DNA from: Acidobacteriaceae bacterium
Lineage (GTDB): Bacteria > Acidobacteriota > Terriglobia > Terriglobales > Acidobacteriaceae
Length of the DNA: 64,000 nt
Direction of reading: 5' to 3'
Assembly (NCBI GenBank): GCA_025355505.1
Contig: JANXZM010000089.1
Coordinates: 1-64,000 of the forward strand
Positions within the stretch are counted from its first letter, which is position 1. Each line of letters begins with the position of its first letter. The position numbers and the translations under genes are program-made. Positions 39,385 to 49,235 of the stretch are shown here, one piece after another. Under the pieces are notes generated by a model. It was not told where the DNA came from and did no database searches. It was given only the letters and a program-made list of their open reading frames with translations.

Positions 39385-39472
39385 ACTACAAAGGCCACGA
39401 AGGAGAACCTTTACGGATTTAAGCCTTCGTGTACCGGTGGTGTGCTTTGTGAATGAATTTAGAACACGACCC
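39385..39472. repeat. Dispersed intergenic repeat, CTTCGTGTCC family (copy C)
   Basis: CCACGAAGGAGAACCTTTAC at 39400-39419 and CCTTCGTGTACCGGTGG after it mirror copy B, and TGAATGAATTTAGAACACG resembles the end of copy A. It is more diverged. Confidence 0.6.
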
Positions 39473-39521
39473 CGGACCTTCATTTCTTCTATCATCAGAC
39501 TCAAGCCAAAACATATAGCCC

Positions 39522-40880
39522 TTGCCACCCTATTCCAACCCGAGCGCGGTCACCGAACCGCCGGACCAAACTTCGGACCAGACTTCGAACCAGCGACGTT
39601 TCCCATCCTTCCTGCTTGCCATGGTCCTGGTGGCGCTGGCGATCCGTCTGGTCGTCATGGTCTTCCTGCTGCCCGAGCAACTTGAACCGCAGCGCGACCA
39701 CTGGCATTTCGGATACGAAGCCGGCAGAATTGCCCGCTCCATCGTCGAGGGCCGCGGCTTCGGCAGTCCCTTGTTCGAGGACACCGGCCCCACCGCCTGG
39801 ATGACCCCGGTTTATCCCTATCTGGTGGCCGCGGTCTTCAAACTGTTCGGCACCTACACGAAGCTCTCCGCGATCGTCTTGCTTTCGCTGAATGCACTGA
39901 TGTCAGCGCTGGTCTGCGTTCTCGTCTTCCTCATTGCTCGCATCAGCTTTGGAGAGCGCGTCGCCAAATGGTCCGGCTGGGCATGGGCATTCTGTCCCTA
40001 CGCCATTTATTTTCCTGTCGAGCGCATCTGGGAAACATGGCTCGCGACTCTACTGCTCTGCGTGCTTTTCCTGATCACGCTGAATCTAGGGAATCCCGCT
40101 CGCCCCGAGGATGATCGTCCGCGCAAATGGATCGTCTTCGGCCTGCTCTGGGGCGTCGCCGCACTAACCAGCCCCGCCCTGCTCTCCGTTTTGCCCTTTC
40201 TCGCCGGATGGGTCATCTATTGCCGCCATCGCCGCGGCCAGCGCTGGTTTGCCGTCAACGTAGTTGCCACCATCGCATTTATTGCGGTCATCTCACCCTG
40301 GTTCATTCGCAACTACGAAGTCTTCCATCGCGTCGTTCCCTTCCGCGACAACATGGGAATCGTTCTGCGTCTGGGAACCAAAGGCACCACCTCGCACTGG
40401 GGAGCCTACGAGCTTGGCCCGTGGCATAACGAGCAGGAATGGAATGAATTCAAGCAGCTCGGCGAACTCGGTTACATGGACAAGAAGAAGCGGCAGGCGG
40501 TCGAGTTCATTCGCGCGAATCCCGGCTGGTATGCCTGGGCTACCGTGCGCCGCGCTGTCTATTTGTGGACCGGCTACTGGAGCCTGGATCGCGCCTATCT
40601 TTCCGAAGAGCCGCTGGATCCACCGAATATTTTATTCTGCACGACGCTCACGGTCCTCGCGCTTTTCGGCCTGCGGCGCGCGCTGCGAGCGGGTTGCTCC
40701 GGCGCTCTGCCCTACGCGCTTGTACTCTTCTCGTTCCCGCTCATTTACTACATCACGAGTCCGGAAGTTTACTATCGGCGCCCCATCGACCCGTTCTTCG
40801 TGATCTTAGCCGTGGTCGCGCTGGCGCCAAAGTCGGCGGCAAAAAAGAAAGGCGGCCAAATGGCCGCCTCTAAGAACTGA
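39522..40880 (+). CDS. GT-C fold (GT39/ArnT-like) membrane glycosyltransferase
   Basis: A 452-residue protein with about nine to eleven membrane helices, beginning RRFPSFLLAMVLVALAIRLV. The first periplasmic loop has RDHWHFGYEAGRIARSIVEG then GFGSPLFEDTGPTAWMTPVY, the region where polyprenyl-phosphate sugar GT-C enzymes place their acidic residues. The target is unknown. A TTG at 39522 gives 33 residues before the ATG at 39621; the ATG would remove part of the first helix, so TTG is preferred. It ends 16 bases before the convergent ftsH. Confidence 0.78.
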   Translation: MPPYSNPSAVTEPPDQTSDQTSNQRRFPSFLLAMVLVALAIRLVVMVFLLPEQLEPQRDHWHFGYEAGRIARSIVEGRGFGSPLFEDTGPTAWMTPVYPYLVAAVFKLFGTYTKLSAIVLLSLNALMSALVCVLVFLIARISFGERVAKWSGWAWAFCPYAIYFPVERIWETWLATLLLCVLFLITLNLGNPARPEDDRPRKWIVFGLLWGVAALTSPALLSVLPFLAGWVIYCRHRRGQRWFAVNVVATIAFIAVISPWFIRNYEVFHRVVPFRDNMGIVLRLGTKGTTSHWGAYELGPWHNEQEWNEFKQLGELGYMDKKKRQAVEFIRANPGWYAWATVRRAVYLWTGYWSLDRAYLSEEPLDPPNILFCTTLTVLALFGLRRALRAGCSGALPYALVLFSFPLIYYITSPEVYYRRPIDPFFVILAVVALAPKSAAKKKGGQMAASKN

Positions 40881-40896
40881 AAGCTCACCACTGCCC

Positions 40897-42798
40897 CTAC
40901 GCCGTAGCCGGCCGCTCCCCGCTCTTTGCAGGGGCGCGTTCCGGCTTGATCACCTGCTGCACGCCGTCATCGGCCTTCGCCGGGAGCGGCTTGATCGGCG
41001 GCAGGTCCTGCCCCTCGACCAGCATCTTGATCTCCGTGGCGTCCAGCACTTCGCGTTCGATCAGCGCCTTCGCGATCCGGATCAGCGTTTCGCGATTCTC
41101 CGAGAGTATCCCCTTCGCCGTCGCGTACCCCGCGCTGACCATCTTTTTTACTTCTTCGTCAATCTGGATAGCGGTAGATTCGCTGTAGTCGCGGTGTTGC
41201 GCGATCTCGCGTCCCAGGAAAATCTGCTCTTCTTTTTTGCCGAAGGTCAGCGGACCCAGGTCGCTCATGCCCCACTCGCAAACCATCTTGCGCGCCAGTT
41301 CCGTGGCCCGCTCAATGTCGTTGCCCGCGCCCGTCGACATCTGGTTCAGAAAAAGTTCTTCCGCGATACGCCCGCCCATCAGGATGGCAATCTGCGTGTC
41401 GAGATAGTTCTTGTAGTAGTTGTGGCGATCGTCGGTCGGCAACTGCATGGTCAAACCTAGCGCCATGCCGCGCGGAATGATCGTGACCTTGTGCACTGGA
41501 TCGGAGTGCGGCAGCATGGCCGCCACCAGAGCGTGTCCGGCCTCGTGGTACGCGGTGTTCTTCTTCTCTTCATCGGAGAGCAGAAGCGACTTGCGTTCCA
41601 CGCCCATCAGCTCTTTATCCTTCGCCACTTCGAAGTCGTACATCAGTACAGCCTTCCGGTTCTGCCGGGCAGCCGCCAATGCCGCTTCATTCACCATGTT
41701 GGCCAGGTCCGCGCCTGAGAATCCCGGTGTGCCGCGGGCCAGAACCTGCAATTCCACGTCATCGGCCAGAGGAATCTTGCGGGTGTGCACCCGCAGAATT
41801 TCTTCCCGTCCGCGAACATCCGGACGATTCACCACTACGCGCCGGTCAAAACGTCCCGGGCGCAGCAGCGCCGGATCAAGCACATCCGGACGGTTCGTCG
41901 CCGCCATCAGGATCACGCCTTCGTTCGATTCGAAGCCGTCCATTTCCACCAGCAACTGGTTCAAAGTCTGCTCGCGCTCATCGTGTCCACCGCCGAGCCC
42001 GGCGCCGCGATGACGTCCGACCGCGTCAATTTCGTCGATGAAGATGATGCAGGGAGCGTTTTTCTTGCCCTGCTCGAACAGGTCGCGCACGCGGCTCGCG
42101 CCCACGCCCACGAACATTTCCACAAAGTCCGAGCCGGAAATAGAGAAGAACGGAACACTCGCTTCGCCCGCGACCGCGCGTGCCAGCAAGGTCTTGCCCG
42201 TTCCCGGAGGTCCAATCAGCAGCACGCCCTTCGGAATACGTCCGCCAAGTTTCTGGAACTTCTGCGCTTCGCGCAGAAACTCGATAATTTCGTGAAGTTC
42301 TTCCTTGGCCTCATCCACGCCAGCCACGTCTTTGAACGTGATCTTCTTCTGCTGCATGGAGAGCAAGCGCGCCCGGCTCTTGCCAAACGACAGCGCCTTG
42401 TTTCCACCCGTCTGCATCTGCCGGATCATGAAGAACCAGAGCGCGCCCAGCAGGACCAGCGGAGCCAGATTCAGAATCCAGTTTGGCCAGGTGCCGTTGC
42501 TGATGTCCTTGAAGCCGTACGGAACACCCTTGTCCGTCAGCTTCTTGTACATATCCGGATAGTTGGCCGGCACAATCGTATGAAACGGCGCGTCGGGGTT
42601 CTTAAACTTCCCGCGCACTTCCTGGCCGATAAACATCACGTCGTGGATATTGCCCTGGTCCACATCCGCCAGGAATTCAGAAAAACCGATCTCTTTTTCT
42701 TTTTGGGCATTGCTGCCGGTTTTCACCACCTGCCACAGCAGGAAGGCCGAGACCACAATAACCGCCCAGAAAAGTACAGTCTTGATCGTAGAATTCAC
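40897..42798 (-). CDS. ftsH: ATP-dependent zinc metalloprotease FtsH
   Basis: A membrane AAA+ protease that degrades misfolded membrane and regulatory proteins. It has 633 residues. Two N-terminal helices ([17 protein letters not shown] and [19 protein letters not shown]) flank a periplasmic domain. Walker A GPPGTGKT is at 196-203, Walker [16 protein letters not shown] follows, and the zinc motif HEAGH is at 418-422. It follows tilS and hpt in the same direction, the classic tilS-hpt-ftsH order, although a gap of 268 bases without a recognisable gene suggests its own promoter. Confidence 0.97.
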   Translation of the reverse strand: MNSTIKTVLFWAVIVVSAFLLWQVVKTGSNAQKEKEIGFSEFLADVDQGNIHDVMFIGQEVRGKFKNPDAPFHTIVPANYPDMYKKLTDKGVPYGFKDISNGTWPNWILNLAPLVLLGALWFFMIRQMQTGGNKALSFGKSRARLLSMQQKKITFKDVAGVDEAKEELHEIIEFLREAQKFQKLGGRIPKGVLLIGPPGTGKTLLARAVAGEASVPFFSISGSDFVEMFVGVGASRVRDLFEQGKKNAPCIIFIDEIDAVGRHRGAGLGGGHDEREQTLNQLLVEMDGFESNEGVILMAATNRPDVLDPALLRPGRFDRRVVVNRPDVRGREEILRVHTRKIPLADDVELQVLARGTPGFSGADLANMVNEAALAAARQNRKAVLMYDFEVAKDKELMGVERKSLLLSDEEKKNTAYHEAGHALVAAMLPHSDPVHKVTIIPRGMALGLTMQLPTDDRHNYYKNYLDTQIAILMGGRIAEELFLNQMSTGAGNDIERATELARKMVCEWGMSDLGPLTFGKKEEQIFLGREIAQHRDYSESTAIQIDEEVKKMVSAGYATAKGILSENRETLIRIAKALIEREVLDATEIKMLVEGQDLPPIKPLPAKADDGVQQVIKPERAPAKSGERPATA

Positions 42799-43066
42799 CT
42801 AAAACTCCTCTAAGTGCAGCCTCATCCTTACCGAAGAAATACGCCGCCCCTTATGCGATGTTAGATGCCGGAGGCGGGATTTCGACTGGGGAAAGACTAC
42901 CGAACAATTCTAGCCCTTTTCCAAAGAAAACGGGGGACCGCAAGGAAGTAACACGAAGTCACGGGATGGCACGGCTACGAGCTACGAGCGGCGGGCTTCG
43001 AGCACCCCGCCTTTGACATTCCCGCCCCTGGCTGGTAGCTCGTTGCTCACAGCAAAAGCCCTTGCC

Positions 43067-43600
43067 TTATATCGTCGCCGCCAAATACGGCAAATTCCGT
43101 CCCGTCTGCTCCGGACTACCCAACCCATAGCCGCAAAGAAAGGCGTCATCCACCAGAAATCCGAAATAGTCCGGCTGCAGCGGCACACGGCGCGCCGACT
43201 GCCGATCCAGCAGCGTAACCAACTTCACCGTTGCCGCGCCCCGCCCCCGCAGATCGCTCATCAGGTATTCGCTGGTGACCCCCGAATGCACCAGCCCCTC
43301 GATTAACAGCACATGCTTGTCTGCAATCGCCAGTTCGTGGCTGAAAAGAATCTCCAACAGTGGGGATTCGCCCTGCTTGCTCTGCTTGTAACTCGGCTTG
43401 ATGAAAGCGCAGATGACGGGCACATCGACCGCCCGCACCAAATCGGCCATGAACAGGAAGCTGTTTTCCAGAATGCCCAGCGCGATCACGGTCTGGCCGC
43501 GATAGTCGTCGGAAATCTGCCGTCCCAGTTCGCGGACTCTTTTCTGAATCTGGTCGGCCGAGATCACCTGGCGCAACCCGGTATTCGGAGAAACATTCAT
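43067..43600 (-). CDS. hpt: Hypoxanthine phosphoribosyltransferase-like protein with altered PRPP loop
   Basis: Placed between tilS and ftsH as hpt normally is, 177 residues. The fold markers ALGILENSFLFMADLVRAVD and DDAFLCGYGLG (from the VPDxFVVGYGLD motif) are kept. The PRPP-binding loop, normally VEDIIDTG with two acidic residues, reads LIEGLVHSGVTSEYL, so the Asp residues are replaced by Gly and His. The usual LKG before the first loop reads LEN. Purine salvage may thus be impaired, or the protein may have a changed substrate or a regulatory role. Confidence 0.82.
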   Translation of the reverse strand: MNVSPNTGLRQVISADQIQKRVRELGRQISDDYRGQTVIALGILENSFLFMADLVRAVDVPVICAFIKPSYKQSKQGESPLLEILFSHELAIADKHVLLIEGLVHSGVTSEYLMSDLRGRGAATVKLVTLLDRQSARRVPLQPDYFGFLVDDAFLCGYGLGSPEQTGRNLPYLAATI

Positions 43601-43672
43601 AGCGGAAGTGGCGCCTCCGGCATTGTAATTCTGAAGCTGTAACTCTGACGCAGCAACTCTAACGATGGCATG

Positions 43673-45103
43673 TTACATCATGCCAGCAATCTCCCGAATC
43701 CAAATCGCTTTTGCAGCCCCCGGAGGCGATCGAAAAGCGGCGGGAACCGCAAACTTCCGCATCCAGATCAGCCCGCAGCCTTCCGCGACCGCAACCGGCC
43801 ACAGCTTTTTCTCCGCTCCGGTCGCATGCCGGTCACTCAGCAGCTCCTTCACTTTCTTTACCGCTGCGGTATGCGACGGCCAGAAACGGTCGCCGGGCCG
43901 CCAGTTGCGCAGAATCAACTGTTTCGGCACCCGGCTGAAGTCGAGAAGGTAGCCGTGCTCAGCTTCTGGAACATCCTTTGTGTCCAGCAGCACGGCCTCG
44001 ATGCGGATGCCGAGTTCGCGAATTTCGATCTGGCCGGGAACAGGTAAGGAGTATTCGTAGCCGGCCGGATCGAGTGGATCATTGGCGCGTTCCAACCGAA
44101 GATCCGTTTGGGTGCGGCGGAGAATGTGCCCGCCGGGAAGTTCGAGTTTCCTGCCCGCTGGGCCGCGGGCGAGATCAAGAACTTCTTCGATCAAGCGAAA
44201 CGAGACACCCGAGCCTGCGGCGCTCGATTCCAGCCAGTCGCGGACAACGCGGCGACTCGCGGCGAGCGGGAAAGACAGCAGTCCCGGATCGAGCGGCAGC
44301 GAGGGCGATCTCCCGCCTGCCGGGTCCATGCCCAATGCGCGGACATCGTGCGGAACGCCCCTCCACTGCTCCTCTTCGGCGCGGGCGATTTCCGCGAGGT
44401 CGGCCAGGTTCTCGACCGCGGTAGTTCCAAAATTCTCCCGCAGCACCGGCAGCAGGATGTGGCGCACGCGATTGCGCAAAAAACCGAGATCGCGGTTGGA
44501 GGAATCCTCGCGCCAGGACTGCCCTTGCTGATGCAGGAACTCCTGGAGTTCGGCTCGGCGGAACTGCAGCAGCGGGCGAACCACCTCGGCGAGCGCAGGG
44601 CCCCGCTGCTCGTCTTCCACATCTTCGGTCAGGATGAGCCTGGGATGAATGCCGGAAAGTCCCCGGATGCCGGTGCCGCGAAAAATGCGCAACAGGACGG
44701 TTTCGGCTTGATCGTCAAGAGAATGAGCGGTTGCGAACTTTGCCGCGCGGTTCTCCCGCGCGAGTTGGCGAAAAAAATCGTAACGCAGTTTGCGGGCGGC
44801 TGCTTCGATCCCGGAATCTCTATCCGGGTCGAGCGGCGCCTCGTGAGTATGCAGTTCGAGGTCGTACCGCCGCGCCAGTTCGGCGACAAACCGCTCGTCC
44901 TCGTCCGACTCTTCTCCGCGCAACTTGTGATTGACGTGCGCCACCGACAGCACGATCCCCAACTCGGCTCGCAACTCCAGCAGCAGGCAAAGCAACGCCA
45001 CGGAATCCGCCCCACCTGAAACCGCGACTGCCAAGCGGTCCCCCGCCCGAATCGCCCCCTGCTTCCGAATTGTCTTCAACAGCCGCTCCGCCAGCCCATG
45101 CAC
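43673..45103 (-). CDS. tilS: tRNA(Ile)-lysidine synthase TilS
   Basis: TilS makes lysidine at C34 of tRNA(Ile) for AUA reading. It has 476 residues. The PP-loop is VAVSGGADSVALLCLLLEL (about residues 27-45). AHVNHKLRGEESDEDERFVA and FATAHSLDDQAETVLLRIFR with GTGIRGLSGI follow. A C-terminal domain ends with NWRPGDRFWPSHTAAVKKVK, close to the TilS C-terminal signature. It is the first gene of tilS-hpt-ftsH. A long plus-strand frame over it is a shadow. Confidence 0.95.
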   Translation of the reverse strand: MHGLAERLLKTIRKQGAIRAGDRLAVAVSGGADSVALLCLLLELRAELGIVLSVAHVNHKLRGEESDEDERFVAELARRYDLELHTHEAPLDPDRDSGIEAAARKLRYDFFRQLARENRAAKFATAHSLDDQAETVLLRIFRGTGIRGLSGIHPRLILTEDVEDEQRGPALAEVVRPLLQFRRAELQEFLHQQGQSWREDSSNRDLGFLRNRVRHILLPVLRENFGTTAVENLADLAEIARAEEEQWRGVPHDVRALGMDPAGGRSPSLPLDPGLLSFPLAASRRVVRDWLESSAAGSGVSFRLIEEVLDLARGPAGRKLELPGGHILRRTQTDLRLERANDPLDPAGYEYSLPVPGQIEIRELGIRIEAVLLDTKDVPEAEHGYLLDFSRVPKQLILRNWRPGDRFWPSHTAAVKKVKELLSDRHATGAEKKLWPVAVAEGCGLIWMRKFAVPAAFRSPPGAAKAIWIREIAGMM

Positions 45104-45206
45104 GGAGAAATGGTACAGGAATCAGTACCCAGTACCCAGTTGCCGGTCGCAACCGGTTCGCTGGGTGCTGGATACTGGGAACTGTTTGCTGCTATGCTTT
45201 CCCGCA

Positions 45207-45632
45207 ATGTGGGGAGCTTCTCGCTGGACTGCCAGGTTTCTGCTGCTGGTCATGCTCGCCCCGGCCTATGGGCCGCTGGCGATGGCCCAGTGTACCCAGC
45301 CGGGAGCCATGCACTGCATGCGCCAGCCAGTGTCCGTGCATGCGGCGCAGCCCGCGATGCCCTGCCACCATGGGATGGCGAAGTCGAAGCCGCCCCAGCC
45401 CGAATCATCCCCAGTCGAATCATCCGAAACCGCGTTTCAAGCCGCCAACAACGGTGATTGCTGCAAGAACCATTGCTGCGGCGCAACCACCTCCGAGTGG
45501 GCGCAGCCAGCCTCCACTCTGCTTTCCTTTTTGAGTCTCCTGATCGAGCCAACGCGCCCGTCACCAAGCGCGGAACTTCAGTCCAGCGACATCTCCGGAC
45601 ACGATTCCGCCCGCGCCCCTCCCCGCAGCTAG
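45207..45632 (+). CDS. Secreted Cys/His/Met-rich protein, possible metal-binding
   Basis: From ATG 45207 the protein has 141 residues with a signal peptide (FLLLVMLAPAYGPLAMAQ). The mature part has seven Cys and several His and Met in clusters: CTQPGAMHCMRQPV, AMPCHHGMAKSK and DCCKNHCCGATTS. A helix LLSFLSLLIEPTRP near the end may be membrane-associated. It precedes a TonB-dependent receptor after about 160 bases in the same direction. Copper-receptor loci often have such proteins, so copper or another soft metal is a reasonable guess. I know no exact family. Confidence 0.6.
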   Translation: MWGASRWTARFLLLVMLAPAYGPLAMAQCTQPGAMHCMRQPVSVHAAQPAMPCHHGMAKSKPPQPESSPVESSETAFQAANNGDCCKNHCCGATTSEWAQPASTLLSFLSLLIEPTRPSPSAELQSSDISGHDSARAPPRS

Positions 45633-45794
45633 CCCTCTTCCAAAATTTCTGAAAATCAGCAACTCTGTTTCGAGTTGCGCGCTACGAGCCAACCACAATG
45701 GGGTGCTCGAAGCTCGCGGCCCGCTCCAGCGATGCCGAGGGACTGGACTTTTTTAACGCTGAGAGCAATCGACCATTTCACCAGGACAGAAAAT

Positions 45795-48098
45795 ATGACT
45801 CGCTTTAAGCTGCTAGCGCTTGCCGCTTCGCTGTTGATGACCTCCGCCACCTTCGCGAACGTCTTCGGCGCGATCCACGGCGTCGTGCACGACCCCCAAC
45901 ATCGTCCCATTCAGAACACTATGGTGATGCTCAAAGCCAAATCGTCCGACTGGACAAAGAGCGTCACCACCGATGCCACCGGCGAATTCCAGTTCAACGC
46001 CGTGCCCCTCGGTGACTATTCCGTGAGCGTCGCCAGTCAGGGCTTCGCGCAAACTTCACAGGATGTCACGGTCATCTCGAGCACTGTGCCAGTCGTTCAC
46101 TTTCAATTGCAGGTGGCCTCGGCGAGTGAAACAATCAGCGTCTCCGCCTCGCTTGCGGTCGTCGCCACCGACAGCGCCACTCCCACCACGCTCGTCAGCC
46201 GCCTGGATATCGAGCGCACTCCGGGCGCCGACCGCACCAACAGCATGGCCATGATCACCAATAACGTACCGGGCGCGTATGTCACGCACGACCAACTGCA
46301 CATCCGCGGCGGCCATCAAACCACTTGGCTCGTGGACGGCGTGCCCGTTCCCAACACCAACATCGCTACCAACATCGGCCCGCAATTCGATCCCAAAGAC
46401 ATCGACTACCTGGAAGTCAATCGCGGCAGCTATGGCGCCGAGTTCGGCGACCGCACATACGGCGTGTTCAATGTCGTGCCCCGCTCCGGCTTCGAACGCA
46501 ATAACCAGGCCGAACTCGTGCTCAGCGCCGGCAACTTCTACCAGACCAATGACTCCTTCAGCTTCGGCAGTCACACGCAACGCTTCGCCTACTACGTCGG
46601 TCTGAATGGGAACCGCAGCAATCTCGGCATCCAACCGCCTATTTCACAAGTCATCCACGACGCCGCCAATGGCTACGGAGGCTTCGGTTCCTTCCTCTTC
46701 AACGCCAATCCTTCCAATCAGTTGCGCCTCGTGACCGCGTTGCGCAAGGCTTACTACCAGGTTCCGTACGATCCCAACTTCAACGATCTGGAGAGTGCGC
46801 AGTTCGACAGCAGCGGCCTCCGCGACGGCGACCGCGAATCCGATGTCCTGATCAATGCTTCCTGGGTCCACACCTTCAACTCGAAACTTATGCTCACGAT
46901 CTCGCCCCTGTTTCATCGCAACAGCGCCGACTATGAGAGCGCGCCAAACGACTATCCCACCGCCACCACCGATCATCACTCCTCGACTTATGCCGGAGGC
47001 CAAGTAAGCTTTGGCGCAAACTTTGTCCGAAACGATCTGCAGGCCGGCTTCTTTGGGTTTCATCAGAATGACGATCACCGGTTGGGCATTCTCTTCCATT
47101 GCCCGACCAACGGCGACCCAAACTACGTTCCTCCTAAGTGCGGCGGTAATCCTTTCTCCGTCGACTCCGAGCCCGCTTCCGGCAGTCTGGCCGCTTTTTT
47201 CCTCGACGAAAAATTCAAACCTTTCCCGTGGCTCACTCTCTCCGCCGGCCTGCGCCCGACACATTTCTCCGGTGTTCAATCCGAGAACGCGATCAGCCCG
47301 CGCTTCGGCACAACCGTCACCATTCCGCGTCTGCGCTGGACGTTCCGCGCCTTTTACGGTCACTACTACCAAGCGCCTCCCTTGCTGACGGCTTCCGGAT
47401 CGTTGCTGCAGTTGTGCGCGGCAAATGGCTGCACCTTCATCCCGCTCCACGGCGAGCGCGACGAAGAACATCAGTTCGGCGTCACCATCCCCTTCCGCGG
47501 ATGGACGCTCGACGCCGACACCTTCCGTACGCGGGCCCATAATTTTTTCGACCACAACTCCATCGGAGACTCCAATCTCTTCTTCCCCCTCACCATCGAA
47601 AAGGCCCTCATCCGCGGCTGGGAACTCACGCTGCGTTCGCCGCGCATCGCCCATCGCGCACAGCTTCACCTTGCCTATTCCAACCAGGTTGCCTACGCCG
47701 GCGGCGCCATCATCGGAGGGCTGACGGATGGCGCCACGAATCTCTGCGATCCTAGCCCTGGCCTCTGTGCCCTCGACCACGACCAGCGCAATACTCTGAA
47801 CATCGGCGCCGACGTCTCCCTCCCGTGGCGCTCCTACGCCTCCACCAACATTTACTACGGTTCGGGTTTCAGCAACGCGTTCCAAGGCCAGCCCTATCCC
47901 GGCGGCTATCTCCCCGGGCACACCACTTTCGATCTGTCGTTAGGCAAGGACTTCGGCGAGCGCGTCTCCGCCTCACTGAACGCATTGAACGTCGCCAACC
48001 GGCGCATCGAGCTCGACAACAGCACCACCTTCGGAGGCTTCCACTGGAACAACCCGCGCGAAATCTTTATCGAACTTCGCTATAGGTTCCATTACTGA
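45795..48098 (+). CDS. TonB-dependent receptor with N-terminal carboxypeptidase-regulatory-like domain
   Basis: An outer-membrane transporter of 767 residues. The signal peptide is FKLLALAASLLMTSATFANV. A beta-sandwich domain follows (IHGVVHDPQHRPIQNTMVML to GDYSVSVASQGF), then a plug domain (QLHIRGGHQTTWLVDGVPVP near residue 180, DIDYLEVNRGSYGAEFGDRT) and a C-terminal barrel ending EIFIELRYRFHY, with a terminal aromatic. It lacks an obvious TonB box. I chose ATG 45795, which makes the signal peptide N-terminal. Pairing with the Cys/His-rich secreted protein suggests metal uptake. Confidence 0.9.
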   Translation: MTRFKLLALAASLLMTSATFANVFGAIHGVVHDPQHRPIQNTMVMLKAKSSDWTKSVTTDATGEFQFNAVPLGDYSVSVASQGFAQTSQDVTVISSTVPVVHFQLQVASASETISVSASLAVVATDSATPTTLVSRLDIERTPGADRTNSMAMITNNVPGAYVTHDQLHIRGGHQTTWLVDGVPVPNTNIATNIGPQFDPKDIDYLEVNRGSYGAEFGDRTYGVFNVVPRSGFERNNQAELVLSAGNFYQTNDSFSFGSHTQRFAYYVGLNGNRSNLGIQPPISQVIHDAANGYGGFGSFLFNANPSNQLRLVTALRKAYYQVPYDPNFNDLESAQFDSSGLRDGDRESDVLINASWVHTFNSKLMLTISPLFHRNSADYESAPNDYPTATTDHHSSTYAGGQVSFGANFVRNDLQAGFFGFHQNDDHRLGILFHCPTNGDPNYVPPKCGGNPFSVDSEPASGSLAAFFLDEKFKPFPWLTLSAGLRPTHFSGVQSENAISPRFGTTVTIPRLRWTFRAFYGHYYQAPPLLTASGSLLQLCAANGCTFIPLHGERDEEHQFGVTIPFRGWTLDADTFRTRAHNFFDHNSIGDSNLFFPLTIEKALIRGWELTLRSPRIAHRAQLHLAYSNQVAYAGGAIIGGLTDGATNLCDPSPGLCALDHDQRNTLNIGADVSLPWRSYASTNIYYGSGFSNAFQGQPYPGGYLPGHTTFDLSLGKDFGERVSASLNALNVANRRIELDNSTTFGGFHWNNPREIFIELRYRFHY

Positions 48099-48425
48099 GT
48101 TATGGCTGAGTTGTGACGGGGACCGTTGACCGGGCGAACTGACGGCGGAACGTTCACTGCTTAGCCGCATCGAACCGGCAAGAACGGCGAAGACGGTTTG
48201 ACGCTGTTCCGGTATGCTCCGTATAATTCAGAGCGTCCACACCCTGATCACCACGCTTGCGGTTTTGGCGTGAAGAGAGCCGGGCGTCGTACGCGCTGGC
48301 TGCGCCGGTTTACGGTCTCAGGTCTGATGACTGATAGGCTCGGGTTGCGATCGGTTTCTCGTTGATCCCAGCGAGCTGGAAGCTTCCAGCATTTCCGAAA
48401 AATCTGAAGGAGTTCAAAGGATCCA
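48099..48425 (+). promoter_or_regulatory. Receptor-ompH gap with sigma-70-type promoter
   Basis: TTGACG at 48198-48203, an 18-base spacer and a perfect TATAAT at 48222-48227 make a good promoter for ompH. The leader would be about 190 bases. It holds CTGGAAGCTTCCAG (48379-48392), a perfect palindrome. I see no gene in the gap. Confidence 0.6.
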
Positions 48426-49166
48426 ATGATTAGCAAGTTAATGATTAGCAAGTTCTTGATTGGCAAGTTTGCACGCGTCACCACGGCCGTAGTCTTCGGC
48501 CTTTCCCTTTCCCTCTCCCTCTTTGCTCTGGCCCAAGCCGACCCGGCTGCTGCCGCCACCCCTAACGCTCCTTCTGCGGCGGCGGCCAAGGCTACTGGCA
48601 CCAAAGTTGGCACCATCAATATCGAACAGGCGATCTTCGCCTCCAACGAAGGACGGCGAGATTTCGACACGCTGTCCAAGAAATTTGAACCCAAGCAGAA
48701 CGAACTGAAGGGCCTGGCCGACGAAATCGACAGCTTCAAGAAGCAGCTCAATGCGCAGCAAGATAAGTTGAATGAGGAATCGCGTGACAAGCTGGTGAAG
48801 CAGATCGAGGTAAAGCAGAAGAGTTTCGATCGCGCGACCCAGGACGCACAGGAGGATTTCCAAAGCCAGCAGGGCGAGATCGGAAATAAAATTCTCACCA
48901 GGATGGCTCCACTTATCGTGAAGTACGCCGGTGAAAACGGCTATGGCATGATCCTGGATACGTCTCAACAGTGGCCGCGCGGCCCGGTGATCTGGTACGG
49001 ACCGGCCGTGGACATCACGCAACCGATCGTCGAAGCCTTCAACGTGCAGTCCGGAGTGCCGGCGCCCGCTCCGGGTAGCGTGGCTCCCAGGCCCGTGAGA
49101 CCGGCGACCAGCAAACCTGCTGCGCCCGCGACCAAGCTGCCGGCAACCACGCCGCCGAAACAGTAA
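48426..49166 (+). CDS. OmpH/Skp-family periplasmic chaperone
   Basis: A 246-residue protein. A repeated start (MISKL MISKF LIGKF) is followed by a signal peptide (VVFGLSLSLSLFALAQA). The OmpH core is VGTINIEQAIFASNEGRRDF then DTLSKKFEPKQNELKGLADE and a long coiled coil (SFKKQLNAQQDKLNEESRDK). The end of the domain is ENGYGMILDTSQQWPRG. A Pro/Ala-rich tail of 50 residues is beyond the family norm. Skp escorts outer membrane proteins; here it lies near a receptor and TonB. Confidence 0.88.
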   Translation: MISKLMISKFLIGKFARVTTAVVFGLSLSLSLFALAQADPAAAATPNAPSAAAAKATGTKVGTINIEQAIFASNEGRRDFDTLSKKFEPKQNELKGLADEIDSFKKQLNAQQDKLNEESRDKLVKQIEVKQKSFDRATQDAQEDFQSQQGEIGNKILTRMAPLIVKYAGENGYGMILDTSQQWPRGPVIWYGPAVDITQPIVEAFNVQSGVPAPAPGSVAPRPVRPATSKPAAPATKLPATTPPKQ

Positions 49167-49207
49167 CGACACCGCTCGGTTTGTTTCAGTTCCAACTTAC
49201 TTCTTTA

Positions 49208-49235
49208 GACCGCGTGCAAACGCGGTCTTTTTTTT
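49208..49235 (+). terminator. Intrinsic terminator of ompH
   Basis: GACCGCGT (49208-49215), GCAA tetraloop, ACGCGGTC (49220-49227), then a run of eight or more T. A very strong rho-independent terminator, 41 bases after the stop. Confidence 0.95.

Noticed and set aside
44108-45019. 303-codon plus-strand frame opposite tilS
   Set aside because: Antisense shadow of an intact tilS; no ribosome binding site or family.
46644-47921. 425-codon minus-strand frame opposite the TonB-dependent receptor
   Set aside because: Antisense; Gly/Glu/Val-rich translation without motifs.
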